Assembly: GCA_002307145.1 (NCBI GenBank) | Contig: DBTR01000051.1 | Location: 1 to 56,148, forward strand | From: Rhodospirillum sp. UBA1311 | GTDB lineage: Bacteria > Pseudomonadota > Alphaproteobacteria > Rhodospirillales > Rhodospirillaceae | Reading direction: 5' to 3' | Length of the DNA: 56,148 bases | Shown here: one piece after another, positions 9,312-17,460 of the stretch | Position numbering within the stretch: position 1 is the stretch's first letter | Layout of the letters: the number at the start of each line of letters is the position of its first letter | Notes under the pieces: model-generated | What the model was told of the DNA's origin: nothing | The model's database searches: none | What the model saw: the letters and a program-made list of their open reading frames with translations, nothing else | Translations under genes and position numbers: made by a program

Positions 9312-10881
9312 TCGAGACAAACCGATCGGCTTGTGCGCCCTGCGCCAAGCCGATCAGCGTTTCTAGGCGGGTGACCACCTTGAGGTCATATTTCCCGCGA
9401 CCTTCCAACGGCACCACGTCGATGTGATCGATCACCGCGCGCAGCAGCGTCGAGGCTTCGGCCTTGGCGATGTCGTCGGCTTTCAGCGCGTCGAACAGGT
9501 GTTCGACGTTGCGGCGGTACTCTGCGATCGCGGCTGGGTGCAGCGCGATGACGTTCTCCGGAGGTGCGGCGGCGATCTGCTGCCGGAGTGCGGCGGCCTC
9601 TGCCTCCGCGTCCATCAGACGCTTTTTCATGCTCTCGGTGGCGAATCCGTTGGCGACCGCGTCGATGATGTTGTCGATCTGCTTTTCCGCTTCGGCCAAG
9701 CGCGTTTTGGCGCGGTGCATTTGCTGCTCGCGATCGGCGCGGAGACGTTTGCGCTCGTCCTCGTAGGTCGTGACGAATGCCGCGAGGGCCTTCGGATGGA
9801 CGAGTCGGCTCCGCATTCCCGAAAGCACCCGCTGCTCGGCTTCGCTGACGATAATGGTCCGGTCGTTGGAGCAAGTCCCGGCATCGCGTCGGGTGCCGCA
9901 CCCCGCCTTGTCGCTGGCATAGACTGTGTAGGCTCCGCCGCAGACGGGGCACCGTAGCAGCCCGGACAACAGGTGCTTTGGCTTGCGCTCTCCGCGCGCT
10001 CCGCAGGTGCTGTATCTGTCCTTGACCGCTTGCACCGCCTCCCACGTGGCATCGTCGATGATCCGCAGGTGAGGGGCATCGACGCAAACCCAATCCTCTG
10101 GCGGGTTCGGGCGGCTGATGCGCTTCCCCGTCTCGGGGTCTTTGATCATGCGGATACGGTTGTAGACCAGCTTGCCCCGATAGGCGTCGTTCCAGAGGAT
10201 GCCGCTGGCGCGGGCGCGATTGCCGTTGATCACCGATACCCGCCAAACGCCACCGGCAGGGGATGGGATGCCGTCGCGGTTCAAGCCGTGCGCGATCTGC
10301 CGCGCGGAAAGGCCTGAGACATATTCCCGGTAGACGCGGCGCACCACCTCGGCTTGCTCCGGGTTGATTACGCGCTGCCCGCGAATCGGCTCGCCTTTGG
10401 CGTCCAGTTCCCGCACCACATCGTATCCGTAGGAAAGGCCACCGGCGCTCTTTCCCGCCGCGATGTTGCCCTTCTGCCCGCGCCGGACCTTCGCCGCAAG
10501 GTCGCGCAGGAACAGCGCGTTCATCGTGCCCTTGAGGCCGACATGGAGTTCGTTCACCTCGCCTTCCGAGACGGTCACGATTCGGACCCCTGCGAAGGTC
10601 AGGCGCTTGTAGATGGAGGCGATGTCTTCCTGGTCGCGACTGAGGCGGTCCAGCGCCTCGGCAAGGATGATGTCGTGTTGCCCAGACTTCGCGGCGGCGA
10701 GCATCGCTTGCGCCTGCGGGCGGCTGCCGAGGTGTGCCCCGGAGATGGCATAGTCCGCGTAGACCACCGAGACCGACCACCCCAGGCGGGCGGCGTGCTC
10801 GCGGCAGAGGCGCACTTGATCGTCAATGGACCGTTCGTTCTGGTGTTCCGAGGAATACCGGGCGTAGACCGCTACTCGCAT
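9268..10881 (-). CDS. int: Large serine recombinase, phage integrase
   Basis: A 537-residue site-specific recombinase. The N-terminal resolvase domain has the catalytic Ser10 (RYSS) and the EALDRLSRD active-site helix, then the Recombinase domain, a zinc ribbon (CPVCGG ... CGTRRDAGTC) and a coiled-coil stretch. The gene is the last of the leftward early operon. Its frame crosses the att core and ends with a TGA at 9268-9270 that overlaps the tRNA anticodon, so the final nine residues (GFEPPTPGL) are antisense tRNA. In the circular phage the frame would instead run to the TGA at 49138-49140. Integration beside a tRNA is more usual for tyrosine integrases. Confidence 0.93.
   Translation of the reverse strand: MRVAVYARYSSEHQNERSIDDQVRLCREHAARLGWSVSVVYADYAISGAHLGSRPQAQAMLAAAKSGQHDIILAEALDRLSRDQEDIASIYKRLTFAGVRIVTVSEGEVNELHVGLKGTMNALFLRDLAAKVRRGQKGNIAAGKSAGGLSYGYDVVRELDAKGEPIRGQRVINPEQAEVVRRVYREYVSGLSARQIAHGLNRDGIPSPAGGVWRVSVINGNRARASGILWNDAYRGKLVYNRIRMIKDPETGKRISRPNPPEDWVCVDAPHLRIIDDATWEAVQAVKDRYSTCGARGERKPKHLLSGLLRCPVCGGAYTVYASDKAGCGTRRDAGTCSNDRTIIVSEAEQRVLSGMRSRLVHPKALAAFVTTYEDERKRLRADREQQMHRAKTRLAEAEKQIDNIIDAVANGFATESMKKRLMDAEAEAAALRQQIAAAPPENVIALHPAAIAEYRRNVEHLFDALKADDIAKAEASTLLRAVIDHIDVVPLEGRGKYDLKVVTRLETLIGLAQGAQADRFVSMVAEEGFEPPTPGL
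9299..9312 (+). repeat. attL core
   Basis: TCCTCCGCTACCAT, the 3' end of tRNA-Met plus one base. It is identical to the right copy; the flanking bases differ on both sides (C against T upstream, C against T downstream). Confidence 0.9.
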
Positions 10882-11027
10882 CCCGCTTGCTCCTGCCGCG
10901 CCTTCTCCTCGGCATGATGCTGCCGAGCGAGGGCGCGGGCAAGGATTCGCGCAAGCTCGATCGCGGCCGCGTCCATTTCGAGGACGGGAGGCTGTGCGAT
11001 CGGACGTGTGGGCTCGCGCGCGGTCAT
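10872..11027 (-). CDS. 51-residue protein overlapping the integrase start
   Basis: The frame runs from the ATG at 11027 to a TAG at 10872-10874, and the integrase ATG (10881) lies within its last codons. The product is small, Ala/Arg/Gln-rich and probably helical (AAIELARILARALARQ). The 10-nt overlap suggests translational coupling to the integrase. It is not a recognised family. A role as an integrase partner or directionality factor is only a guess from position and size. Confidence 0.65.
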   Translation of the reverse strand: MTAREPTRPIAQPPVLEMDAAAIELARILARALARQHHAEEKARQEQAGCE

Positions 11028-11036
11028 GGCTGTGGA

Positions 11037-11423
11037 CTATTCCGCCGCTCCGGCGAGTATGGCGTCGGTGGCGATGATCCAGTCGAGAGTTGCGCCGATC
11101 AGGGTTGAAGGTGTGGTCGGGAGGTCGGTGCGGTCGATTTCTTCAGGCCGCACGATCTCGGCGGGCTCGCGAGCGATCGAGCGCGCCATGGCCTCGGCGG
11201 TGATGCCGAATTGCAAGGCGATCGAAATCACCACGGCCGCATCCTGGAAAATGTGTTCGAGGGTTGAGCCGGACTTTTCCCCGGCGAGGAACACCTCGCG
11301 GATTTTCCCGCTCGCCGGGTCGATCCCGGCGGAGACGGTGAATTCACGATTGTAGGCTTCGATCGTGTCGGTGAAGGAAAGCCGCCGCTCGGGCAGGCGT
11401 TCGCGGGAAATGGTCATGATCAT
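11037..11423 (-). CDS. TSCPD-domain-like small protein
   Basis: 128 residues. The central part (REVFLAGEKSGSTLEHIFQDAAVVISIALQ) resembles the TSCPD domain, best known at the C-terminus of B12-dependent ribonucleotide reductases and in stand-alone phage proteins. The Cys residues of that domain are absent, so a redox role is unlikely. Function is unknown. It starts in an ATGA overlap with the 35-residue upstream gene. Confidence 0.6.
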   Translation of the reverse strand: MIMTISRERLPERRLSFTDTIEAYNREFTVSAGIDPASGKIREVFLAGEKSGSTLEHIFQDAAVVISIALQFGITAEAMARSIAREPAEIVRPEEIDRTDLPTTPSTLIGATLDWIIATDAILAGAAE

Positions 11424-11527
11424 CCCCTCCGGCTTTTGGTGGCCGGCCGCTTCGCGTGCCCCTGGGGGCGGGCGAGGAAGCCGATGAAGGCGAGGAGCGC
11501 GCCGACGCAGATCAGAACATCAAGCAT
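11420..11527 (-). CDS. 35-residue single-span membrane protein
   Basis: ATG at 11527, TGA at 11420-11422 overlapping the next gene's ATG. Residues 2-19 form one hydrophobic helix (LDVLICVGALLAFIGFLA), followed by a basic tail rich in Arg and Lys. It overlaps the upstream gene by 8 nt, as expected for the tightly packed early operon. Function is unknown. Confidence 0.6.
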   Translation of the reverse strand: MLDVLICVGALLAFIGFLARPQGHAKRPATKSRRG

Positions 11528-11825
11528 GGTTCACGCCTTCCTCGATTTCAGAAATCAGGCCTGCGGCAACGGCGGCGAACGAGGCGGAGGCCTTGGCTAA
11601 GGCCTCCATCGCGAGCATGGCTTCGGGAACTTGATCGAGCCACACCCACTGGACGGGAAACGCCCCTTCGTCCCGCGCCCGCATGAAGTCGGCACCGTTA
11701 CGGCAGAGCCGCCCCTTGGTGTCGTAGCAGATCGCGTGGTCGTCGGGACCGCGCCGCGTGAGCCACGAAGACGCCTTGTTGACCCACCTGTCGAAGGTCT
11801 CGAACTTCTGGTCGTGTTCAGCCAT
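11520..11825 (-). CDS. Hypothetical early phage protein
   Basis: 101 residues, acidic, with no family that I recognise. The N-terminal half is polar and Trp-containing (DRWVNKASSWLTRR); the C-terminal half is a predicted amphipathic helix rich in Ala. GC3 bias and the TGA-ACC-ATG junction with the gene before it support real coding. Confidence 0.7.
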   Translation of the reverse strand: MAEHDQKFETFDRWVNKASSWLTRRGPDDHAICYDTKGRLCRNGADFMRARDEGAFPVQWVWLDQVPEAMLAMEALAKASASFAAVAAGLISEIEEGVNHA

Positions 11826-11828
11826 GGT

Positions 11829-12122
11829 TCAACCCTCCACGCCCGCGCCCGACTGGGGCGGGAAGTTGGCGAAAATTCGGGTGACGGAAACCGGCGCGAC
11901 CTCGCAGAGGGTGCGGCCGAGGCCGATGCGGCGGGTGCGTTCGGCTTCGGCGGCGTCGCGGATCGGCGGCGGCACCTCGCCGCCGGAGAGGCGGATGCCG
12001 AGTTCGGTGAGTTCGGCGCGGGTGGCCTCGAAGCGGCGCTGTTCGCGCCCGGCGAGGATGGCGATCGCGGTGTGAATGCCCGAAGCATCCGGCGCGGCGA
12101 CCGAGAGGGTGACGTCTTCCAT
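11829..12122 (-). CDS. Hypothetical early phage protein
   Basis: 97 residues from the ATG at 12122, which has a GGGGGAG ribosome site 8 nt upstream. The frame stays open upstream of this ATG as far as 12317 with good codon bias, so it may be the C-terminal half of a longer protein (see the entry at 12155). No family recognised; it is basic and rich in Ala and Arg. Confidence 0.6.
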   Translation of the reverse strand: MEDVTLSVAAPDASGIHTAIAILAGREQRRFEATRAELTELGIRLSGGEVPPPIRDAAEAERTRRIGLGRTLCEVAPVSVTRIFANFPPQSGAGVEG

Positions 12123-12154
12123 GGTGATAGCTCCCCCGAGCTTGGGTTTAAGGG

Positions 12155-12457
12155 TCAGGAACGCGGCGCGGGTGGTGGGTCTGCGCGCAGGTTGCCCCGT
12201 GCGCAGGAGTTGATTGGCGTGGGCGATGGCGGTGCGCAGGCGGGCGCGGCCATCCTGTTGCCCCCGGCCCCGGATGAAGCCGGAGGAGGCGAGCGCGAGC
12301 GCCTGGAGCGCGGCGTCACCTCGGCGACCCAAAGCTCCTCGGCGGTGTCGCGGAGGATCACGGTTTTCCGCCAGGGGCGGCACCGCACGGCGATGACGGC
12401 GGCGGCAACCTCCTCGCCCCGTCCGCCATCGGTGCCGAAGGTCCAGACATGCGCCAT
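12155..12457 (-). pseudogene. Hypothetical early phage gene, probably frameshifted
   Basis: The first 47 codons from the ATG at 12457 (MAHVWTFGTDGG...) have the GC3 pattern of a real gene. Near 12317 that bias moves to the -1 frame (DAALQALALASSGF...), which runs on without a stop into the gene that ends at 11829. The annotated frame ends at 12155 in Pro/Ser/Arg-rich sequence typical of an out-of-frame read. No slippery heptamer is visible at the junction, so a one-base indel or a sequencing error is more likely than programmed shifting. Confidence 0.5.
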
Positions 12458-12460
12458 GGT

Positions 12461-12766
12461 TCACGCCTCCCACTCGGGCTTGAGTTCGTCGCGCCGCTCG
12501 GCGAAGCGGCGGGAGAGCGGCCGGGCGATGCCGGGGCGCTCCGCCGCCATCGCCGCCAGGGTGGAGGCGTGCCGATCGCGCACGTCCTCGACGCCTTCGA
12601 GAGAGGTCGCGGCGTCGAGTTCGAGCCAGATGTCGTTGGCGAGGTCGTAGAAGTGATATCCCGGCAGCGTGCCGACCGGCGCGGGCGGCACCGCGACGGG
12701 CTCGGGCTTCGGGGCGGGTGCCCCGAAGTCGAACAACGGCGGCGGCGAGAGGCGGGCGGTTTGCAT
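12461..12766 (-). CDS. Hypothetical early phage protein
   Basis: 101 residues from the ATG at 12766. A Pro-rich N-terminus (SPPPLFDFGAPAPKPEP) is followed by a compact region with the string GYHFYDLANDIWLELD. The start overlaps the preceding gene's stop as TGATG. Not recognised. Confidence 0.65.
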   Translation of the reverse strand: MQTARLSPPPLFDFGAPAPKPEPVAVPPAPVGTLPGYHFYDLANDIWLELDAATSLEGVEDVRDRHASTLAAMAAERPGIARPLSRRFAERRDELKPEWEA

Positions 12767-12918
12767 CACACCCCCCAGGTCGCCCAGGCGCACGCGCCAA
12801 GGGCGAAGACGGCGGCGGCGATGGCGAGGCCGGGCAAGAGGAGTTCGCGCGCCAGCGGGCCGCGCAACGGCGGCACAGAGGGCAGGCAATTGGTGGCGAC
12901 GCGGACGGGGCGCATCAT
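12766..12918 (-). CDS. 50-residue single-span membrane protein
   Basis: The ATG at 12918 overlaps the previous stop (ATGA), and its own TGA overlaps the next ATG. A C-terminal hydrophobic helix (LAIAAAVFALGACAWATWGV) follows a Pro/Arg-rich N-terminus. Too short to classify; the double overlap supports that it is translated. Confidence 0.6.
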   Translation of the reverse strand: MMRPVRVATNCLPSVPPLRGPLARELLLPGLAIAAAVFALGACAWATWGV

Positions 12919-13472
12919 GCCGCCACCCCTGCGGCCTTAGCGGCGGTGATTTCGGCGTTGAGGTTGGCGAAGATGACGGCGGGCAGGGCTGCGCGCGGCG
13001 GCTTCGGCGTCGGGGCGTACGGCTCCGTCTCCGGCCATGCCGCGACCATCGCCTCGACGGTCGTGAACGAGCCCAGGGTCCCTTTGATGCGGGCTTTCAA
13101 CGCCTGTTCGGTGGTTTTGATCGCCTTCTTTTCCGCCTCGAACGCGAACACGTCGTCGGCCACCGGCGTCCCGCCGTCGATGGCCAACCAAACCCGGCCC
13201 TTCTTGTCGTAGGGGATGCGGGTTTCTTCGCCGAATTCGAGGCGGGTGTAGGTTCCGCCAACGCGCAGATCGAACCCCGGAACAGTGGGCACGAAGCCCT
13301 CCGGCAAATCGGCGAGCAGGCAAAGCATCGGGTCCCCGAGCGCGTCTGAGTAAATGCGCTTGGCCAGTGCGTTTTCCGCCGCCGTGTGGGCGGCCTTGCG
13401 CTCTTTCAGCGCCGCCGCGACCATGCGGTTGGCGATGTTCTCGCGGTCGGAAACGGTCAAACGGGTACTCAT
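12915..13472 (-). CDS. Nmad5-like phage protein
   Basis: 185 residues from the ATG at 13472. The layout, a helical start with DRENIANRMVAAALKERKAAHTAAENALAKRIY in part, then a beta-rich middle (LRVGGTYTRLEFGEETRIPY) and a helical end, resembles Nmad5, a domain proposed to be linked to nucleotide modification in phages. No catalytic residues can be assigned. In this operon it sits two genes from the C5 methyltransferase, which fits such a link but does not prove it. Confidence 0.55.
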   Translation of the reverse strand: MSTRLTVSDRENIANRMVAAALKERKAAHTAAENALAKRIYSDALGDPMLCLLADLPEGFVPTVPGFDLRVGGTYTRLEFGEETRIPYDKKGRVWLAIDGGTPVADDVFAFEAEKKAIKTTEQALKARIKGTLGSFTTVEAMVAAWPETEPYAPTPKPPRAALPAVIFANLNAEITAAKAAGVAA

Positions 13473-13476
13473 GCTG

Positions 13477-13752
13477 TCAGCCCTCCGGGTTGGTGGTGTG
13501 GGAGTGGTGGCGCGCCGTGCTGAAGACGACGCAGTCGGGGCCTTCGGCGAAGTCGAGGCCGAAGGCGAGGGGTTCGAGGCGCGCGGCCTGGATCGTGGCG
13601 TCGGCAAGCGCGCCGATGAGCGCGGGCGCTTCCTCGGGCGAGAGGATCAGCGAGCAATCGTCGAACTGGAGCCAGATGCGAACCGCGCCGCCTTCGCCCT
13701 TGCGGGCTTCGGCCTTGAGGAAGTGGCCTTCGGTGGTGGTCATGAGGTGCAT
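13477..13752 (-). CDS. Hypothetical early phage protein
   Basis: 91 residues from 13752 (an alternative ATG at 13743 begins MTTTEGHFL). The core reads like a small beta sheet and helix (RIWLQFDDCSLILSPEEAPALIGALADAT). It lies 3 nt after the methyltransferase stop. Not recognised. Confidence 0.65.
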   Translation of the reverse strand: MHLMTTTEGHFLKAEARKGEGGAVRIWLQFDDCSLILSPEEAPALIGALADATIQAARLEPLAFGLDFAEGPDCVVFSTARHHSHTTNPEG

Positions 13753-13755
13753 CGA

Positions 13756-14763
13756 TCAGCCCTCGCTCATTGCGAGGTCCGCCGCACGGATGAACTCCGA
13801 CGCGAGGATTGGATTGATCGCGTTGCCAGAACCGCGCAGAACTCCCACGCGGGCGGATACCCCATGAGCCAGAGGGAATGCATTGGGTTGAGCGGATACG
13901 CGCCGCGCTCCATCCGAGCACTTAACGGCGACGGTGGGGCCGTTCCACTGAGGCACACCAGCTTGCATTGCAAATCCAACGAGTCCGCAATGCCTTTCGC
14001 CGCTCGGGCGATACTCACCCCATTGCCCTTCCAGTCCCGTGCCTTGGGCGTCGCCCAAGGTTTCAAGACGACGCGGTGAACTGCCTGCTTCAAGGAAATG
14101 CCGCCGGTCCTTCCCGGAGGCACCTGCGCCCCCGTTGCGTCGTTCGCCCTCGCCGTAGGCCATGGGCGCAATACGATCCGATGTACCGCTTGGACAAGGC
14201 CATTGCGCGGGTCCAGGGAAACATTCCCGCGCTTCTCCGCATCGTTCGCTCTCGGCGTCGGCCACCCAATAAAGTCGTTGTCGGATGTCGGGCGAGCCCG
14301 CGCACGCAGAGCACAGATCGGCGGCCCCGCAGGCATATCCCAAGTCTTCCAGGTCAGCGCGAACTCCGGCGAACCATTCACGTCCATCCTTGCTCGCAAC
14401 TTGTTCTCCAAAGACCTTTGGAGGGTCGCACTCGGCGATGAGGCCGTAAAAAGTGGGCCAGAGGTGTCGTTTGTCGGCATGGCCTTTTCGGAGTCCCGCG
14501 CTCGAAAGCGGCTGACAGGGACAGGAGCCGGTCCAGGCGGCGCGGTCGTCGGGCCAACCGGCGAGGCGCAGGGCGGCAGACCATCCGCCGATCCCGGCGA
14601 AGAAGTGGCATTGGCAGTAGCCGTCGAGGTCGGCGGGTCGAACATCCTCAATGCTCCTTTCATCGACGTCGCCGGGTGCTATCAGGCCGGCGGCGATCAG
14701 TTCCCGCAGCCAAGCGGCGGCGAAACGGTCGTTCTCGTTGTAGTAGGCGAGGGGGCGGGCCAT
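13756..14763 (-). CDS. C5-cytosine DNA methyltransferase
   Basis: 335 residues. Motif I FAGIGG is at 55-60, the catalytic PCQ is at 82-84 (nucleophile Cys83), motif VI appears as FGEQV near 118, an IRQRLYWVA segment follows (motif VIII), and motif X (NAINPILASEFI) is at the C-terminus. The middle has several ADA-type repeats. It probably protects phage DNA from restriction; no cognate endonuclease lies nearby. It is translated right after the primase-helicase (3-nt gap). GC3 is lower than in its neighbours and a second long frame is open over nearly its whole length. Confidence 0.9.
   Translation of the reverse strand: MARPLAYYNENDRFAAAWLRELIAAGLIAPGDVDERSIEDVRPADLDGYCQCHFFAGIGGWSAALRLAGWPDDRAAWTGSCPCQPLSSAGLRKGHADKRHLWPTFYGLIAECDPPKVFGEQVASKDGREWFAGVRADLEDLGYACGAADLCSACAGSPDIRQRLYWVADAESERCGEARECFPGPAQWPCPSGTSDRIAPMAYGEGERRNGGAGASGKDRRHFLEAGSSPRRLETLGDAQGTGLEGQWGEYRPSGERHCGLVGFAMQAGVPQWNGPTVAVKCSDGARRVSAQPNAFPLAHGVSARVGVLRGSGNAINPILASEFIRAADLAMSEG
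13767..14663 (-). other. Embedded second reading frame inside the methyltransferase gene
   Basis: A 298-codon frame on the same strand, shifted relative to the methyltransferase. Its translation is not random. It contains TSGPLFTASSPSATLQRSLE and three GWPTP-RAND-type repeats that correspond base for base to the ADA repeats of the methyltransferase frame. From memory, proteins with these strings are widely annotated in phages. That may be true dual coding or a common mis-annotation shaped by the conserved methyltransferase. No ribosome site was seen that decides it. Confidence 0.35.
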
Positions 14764-14766
14764 GGC

Positions 14767-17460
14767 TCAGTCCTCCCCGCGACTGGCAGGGGTGCCGGTG
14801 CCGAAGGTCCAGCACTTGACGGTCTTGCCTTCGAAGTCGGGGTGGCCGGAGTTGACCGCCTTGAGGGCGATGAACGGGCGGCTGGTGCTGGAGCGGAGGC
14901 GTTTCTTGAGTTCGAGGAGGTCGGGGAGCTTTTGCCCCGAGCGGATCGCGACCGCCTGGAGGTGGTTGAGGTTGATCGCGATGCGCTGCATGTCGCGCGC
15001 GTGGTTGAGCGCGCCGATACCGATGAACTCGACGAGTTCCCAAAATTCCTCGACCAGCGGGTCGTCTTTCGCCAGCGAGCGTTGCCGGTCGATCGCGGCT
15101 TGCCGCAGGGTTTCCATGGCGTCTTTCCGCCACTCGTCTTTGAGCGGCGCCACCAGGGAGAGGGCGTCGACCATCGCCATCAGCTGCGCGTGGTTCTTCG
15201 CGATGCGAACGAGGCGGATTTCCGGCTCGGCGCGCAGCGCGGCCTCGTACTTCGGGGTGCGCTCGAAGATCGTCGCGAGGATGTCCTTTTCGGCGCAGGT
15301 GGCCTGGAGGAGCCAGTTGCTCACCCGCTCCACCGGCACCGAGGAAAGCCAGTCGGCGGCGCGCTTGCCCTCCTCTGTGTGGCCGTCGCAGGTGTAGAAC
15401 TGGTGGACGATGCGCTGTTGGATCGCCTCGGAGGCCGAAACCGGGGTGTTCTGGCTGATGACGATCGCGCCCCGGAAGGGCGGTTCCTTGGTATCGTTGC
15501 CGCCGTTCTTCACGCCGGTGGCGCGGGAGGCGCGGCCGTTGTAGGCGGTTTTGAGTTCGTCCCAATCGAACTGTTTGGCCTTCATGTCGCCTTCGCCGCC
15601 GCGATCGCTCTCGATCAGGCAGACCGGCATGTTGGCGACTTGGCTCATGAGCCGGGCGCGGGCGGCGGCCGTGGCCTTGTTCGGGTCGAAGCCCTCGTAG
15701 TCGGCGCGGCCGATCAGCTTCCAAAGGAATTCGATGAGGGTGGATTTGCCCGCGCCCGCCTTGCCGACGATTTCGAGGTAGGGGAGCGACTTGTGCTTTT
15801 CGCGGATATGCTCGGCGAACAGGCTCCCGAGCCAGAACGCGGCGGCGACGATGCCCTTGCCGCCGAAGGTGGCGTAGATGTTCCCCAACCATTCGTCGCT
15901 GTAGTCGGAGAGCTTGCCGACGACGATCGGGAGCGAGCCGTTGAGCGACTTCACCGAAACCTTGCCGATCTCGAAGAAGTCTTCCTCGTTGATCTTGTAG
16001 ACCTTGCCGCCCGAGACGGCATGCGCGGGGAACACCCAAGCCTTGTGTTCGCGGCTGTAGCCGATGAAGTCGACGGTATCGACAACCTTGATCCCGTCGA
16101 GGTGCTTGCCGATGATCCAGTTGAGTTGGTTGGTGCCGCCGAGGTAGAGCGCGCCCGGCGCGATCGTCATCAGCCGCTTTTTGAACTCGGACCCCGCCGA
16201 AAGCTGCGAGCCGGTGAAGGTGTTTTTGAACCGGCGGCCATCGGGGAACTTGATCAGGCTGTAGTACCAGCTTTCATCCGTGGCCTTGTTCTGTTGGAAA
16301 TAGAGGAACTTGGTCTCGCAATTGGCGATCTCGGTGACGGTCGCCGACTTCTCCGCCGCCGCGAACTCCTGGCCGCGCGGGTGGTCCTGCATGCCGGTGT
16401 TCTGGATTTCCTCAAGCTGCTTGTCGTAGGCCCCCTGGTCGAACCGATACCAGTAGGTGCGGCGGTCGTAGATGATCGCGAACGAGGCGGAGCGGGTGCG
16501 CTCCCACACCAGCGTGCCTTTCTCCCGCGCGTTCCTGGCGAGGAGGAGGTCGCCCTCAAACAGGCAGAGGTCGAGAAACTTCTCCGCGCCGTCGCCGGTC
16601 AGGTCGCCCGCCTTGTAGGCGTCGTTCCAATCCGTCTTCTGTTTTCCCTGGGGGATGAGGGCGGCGCGGCACTCGAACCCGGCGGCGATGGCGGATTTGG
16701 CATGCTTGTGGATCGCCGTAGTTCCCGCCGCATCGTTGTCGAGCGCCCACACGAGGCGGGTTTTCTTCGGGTCGAGCTTCGCGAGGAGGTCGGCGGGATA
16801 GTTGCTGGAGGAGAGGGTGGCGGCGGCGGGCGTGCCGCGCACGGTGAGGGAAATGGCGTTGATGCAGCCTTCCACCAGCCAGAGTTCGGCGAGGCTGGCG
16901 ACGTCGACGCCGGGCGGCACCCACGCCATGCCCGCGTGCTTGCCGACGAAGTTGGCCTTGCGCGGGTCGGGCTCCTTGCCGGGGATCGAAACCACCACCG
17001 GCTCAACAAAGCGTTCCATGAAGATGCCGCGTTCGCGGTCGAGGTCGAAGACCACCGTCGCGGTGGTGCGGTTGCCGTGCGGGTGGTGGAACTTGCCCTG
17101 GCGGAACCAGCCCCGGATTTTGCGCAAGGGGAGGCCGCGTTCGCCGTCCATGTAGGCGTCGGCGGTCGCGTTCGGGTCTTCGGTGGTGGCGGGGAAGCGT
17201 TCGTTCCAGCGCCCGAAGGCGTCGGGGAAAAGCTCCTTGGTGCTGGCCTCGTAGCCGCAGCGGTTATACCGCCCGCACTTCACCCGCCACGGGTTCTCGG
17301 CGGAGACGAAAAGCTCCTTCTCGCCGCACTGCGGGCACTTCCCCTCGCGCAGCCAACCCTTGACCTCCTTGAAGCCGTACCCGGATTTCAGCCGCGCCAG
17401 CACGTCGGCGCGCACGTCCGGGCGCATTCCCATTCCCTGTTTCCCCCCGATGTGGTTCAT
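14767..17460 (-). CDS. Phage replication primase-helicase
   Basis: 897 residues, predicted replication initiator of the prophage. The N-terminal zinc finger uses Cys42, Cys45, Cys62 and Cys68. A TOPRIM domain follows (LVEG with Glu197, then DND at 241-243). The C-terminal half is an AAA+/SF3-like ATPase with Walker A GKAGAGKS at 566-573 and a CLIESD Walker B about 45 residues later. The start at 17460 overlaps the previous stop as ATGA. P2 itself uses a rolling-circle A protein, so this module is swapped relative to P2. Confidence 0.88.
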   Translation of the reverse strand: MNHIGGKQGMGMRPDVRADVLARLKSGYGFKEVKGWLREGKCPQCGEKELFVSAENPWRVKCGRYNRCGYEASTKELFPDAFGRWNERFPATTEDPNATADAYMDGERGLPLRKIRGWFRQGKFHHPHGNRTTATVVFDLDRERGIFMERFVEPVVVSIPGKEPDPRKANFVGKHAGMAWVPPGVDVASLAELWLVEGCINAISLTVRGTPAAATLSSSNYPADLLAKLDPKKTRLVWALDNDAAGTTAIHKHAKSAIAAGFECRAALIPQGKQKTDWNDAYKAGDLTGDGAEKFLDLCLFEGDLLLARNAREKGTLVWERTRSASFAIIYDRRTYWYRFDQGAYDKQLEEIQNTGMQDHPRGQEFAAAEKSATVTEIANCETKFLYFQQNKATDESWYYSLIKFPDGRRFKNTFTGSQLSAGSEFKKRLMTIAPGALYLGGTNQLNWIIGKHLDGIKVVDTVDFIGYSREHKAWVFPAHAVSGGKVYKINEEDFFEIGKVSVKSLNGSLPIVVGKLSDYSDEWLGNIYATFGGKGIVAAAFWLGSLFAEHIREKHKSLPYLEIVGKAGAGKSTLIEFLWKLIGRADYEGFDPNKATAAARARLMSQVANMPVCLIESDRGGEGDMKAKQFDWDELKTAYNGRASRATGVKNGGNDTKEPPFRGAIVISQNTPVSASEAIQQRIVHQFYTCDGHTEEGKRAADWLSSVPVERVSNWLLQATCAEKDILATIFERTPKYEAALRAEPEIRLVRIAKNHAQLMAMVDALSLVAPLKDEWRKDAMETLRQAAIDRQRSLAKDDPLVEEFWELVEFIGIGALNHARDMQRIAINLNHLQAVAIRSGQKLPDLLELKKRLRSSTSRPFIALKAVNSGHPDFEGKTVKCWTFGTGTPASRGED

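Noticed and set aside
9268..9312. The integrase ending EGFEPPTPGL as a conserved peptide tag
   Set aside because: It is the antisense reading of the tRNA T-arm and anticodon arm, a known by-product where genes run into tRNA genes.
12150..12457. Programmed frameshift in the small early gene
   Set aside because: No X-XXY-YYZ heptamer or following hairpin at the point where coding bias changes.
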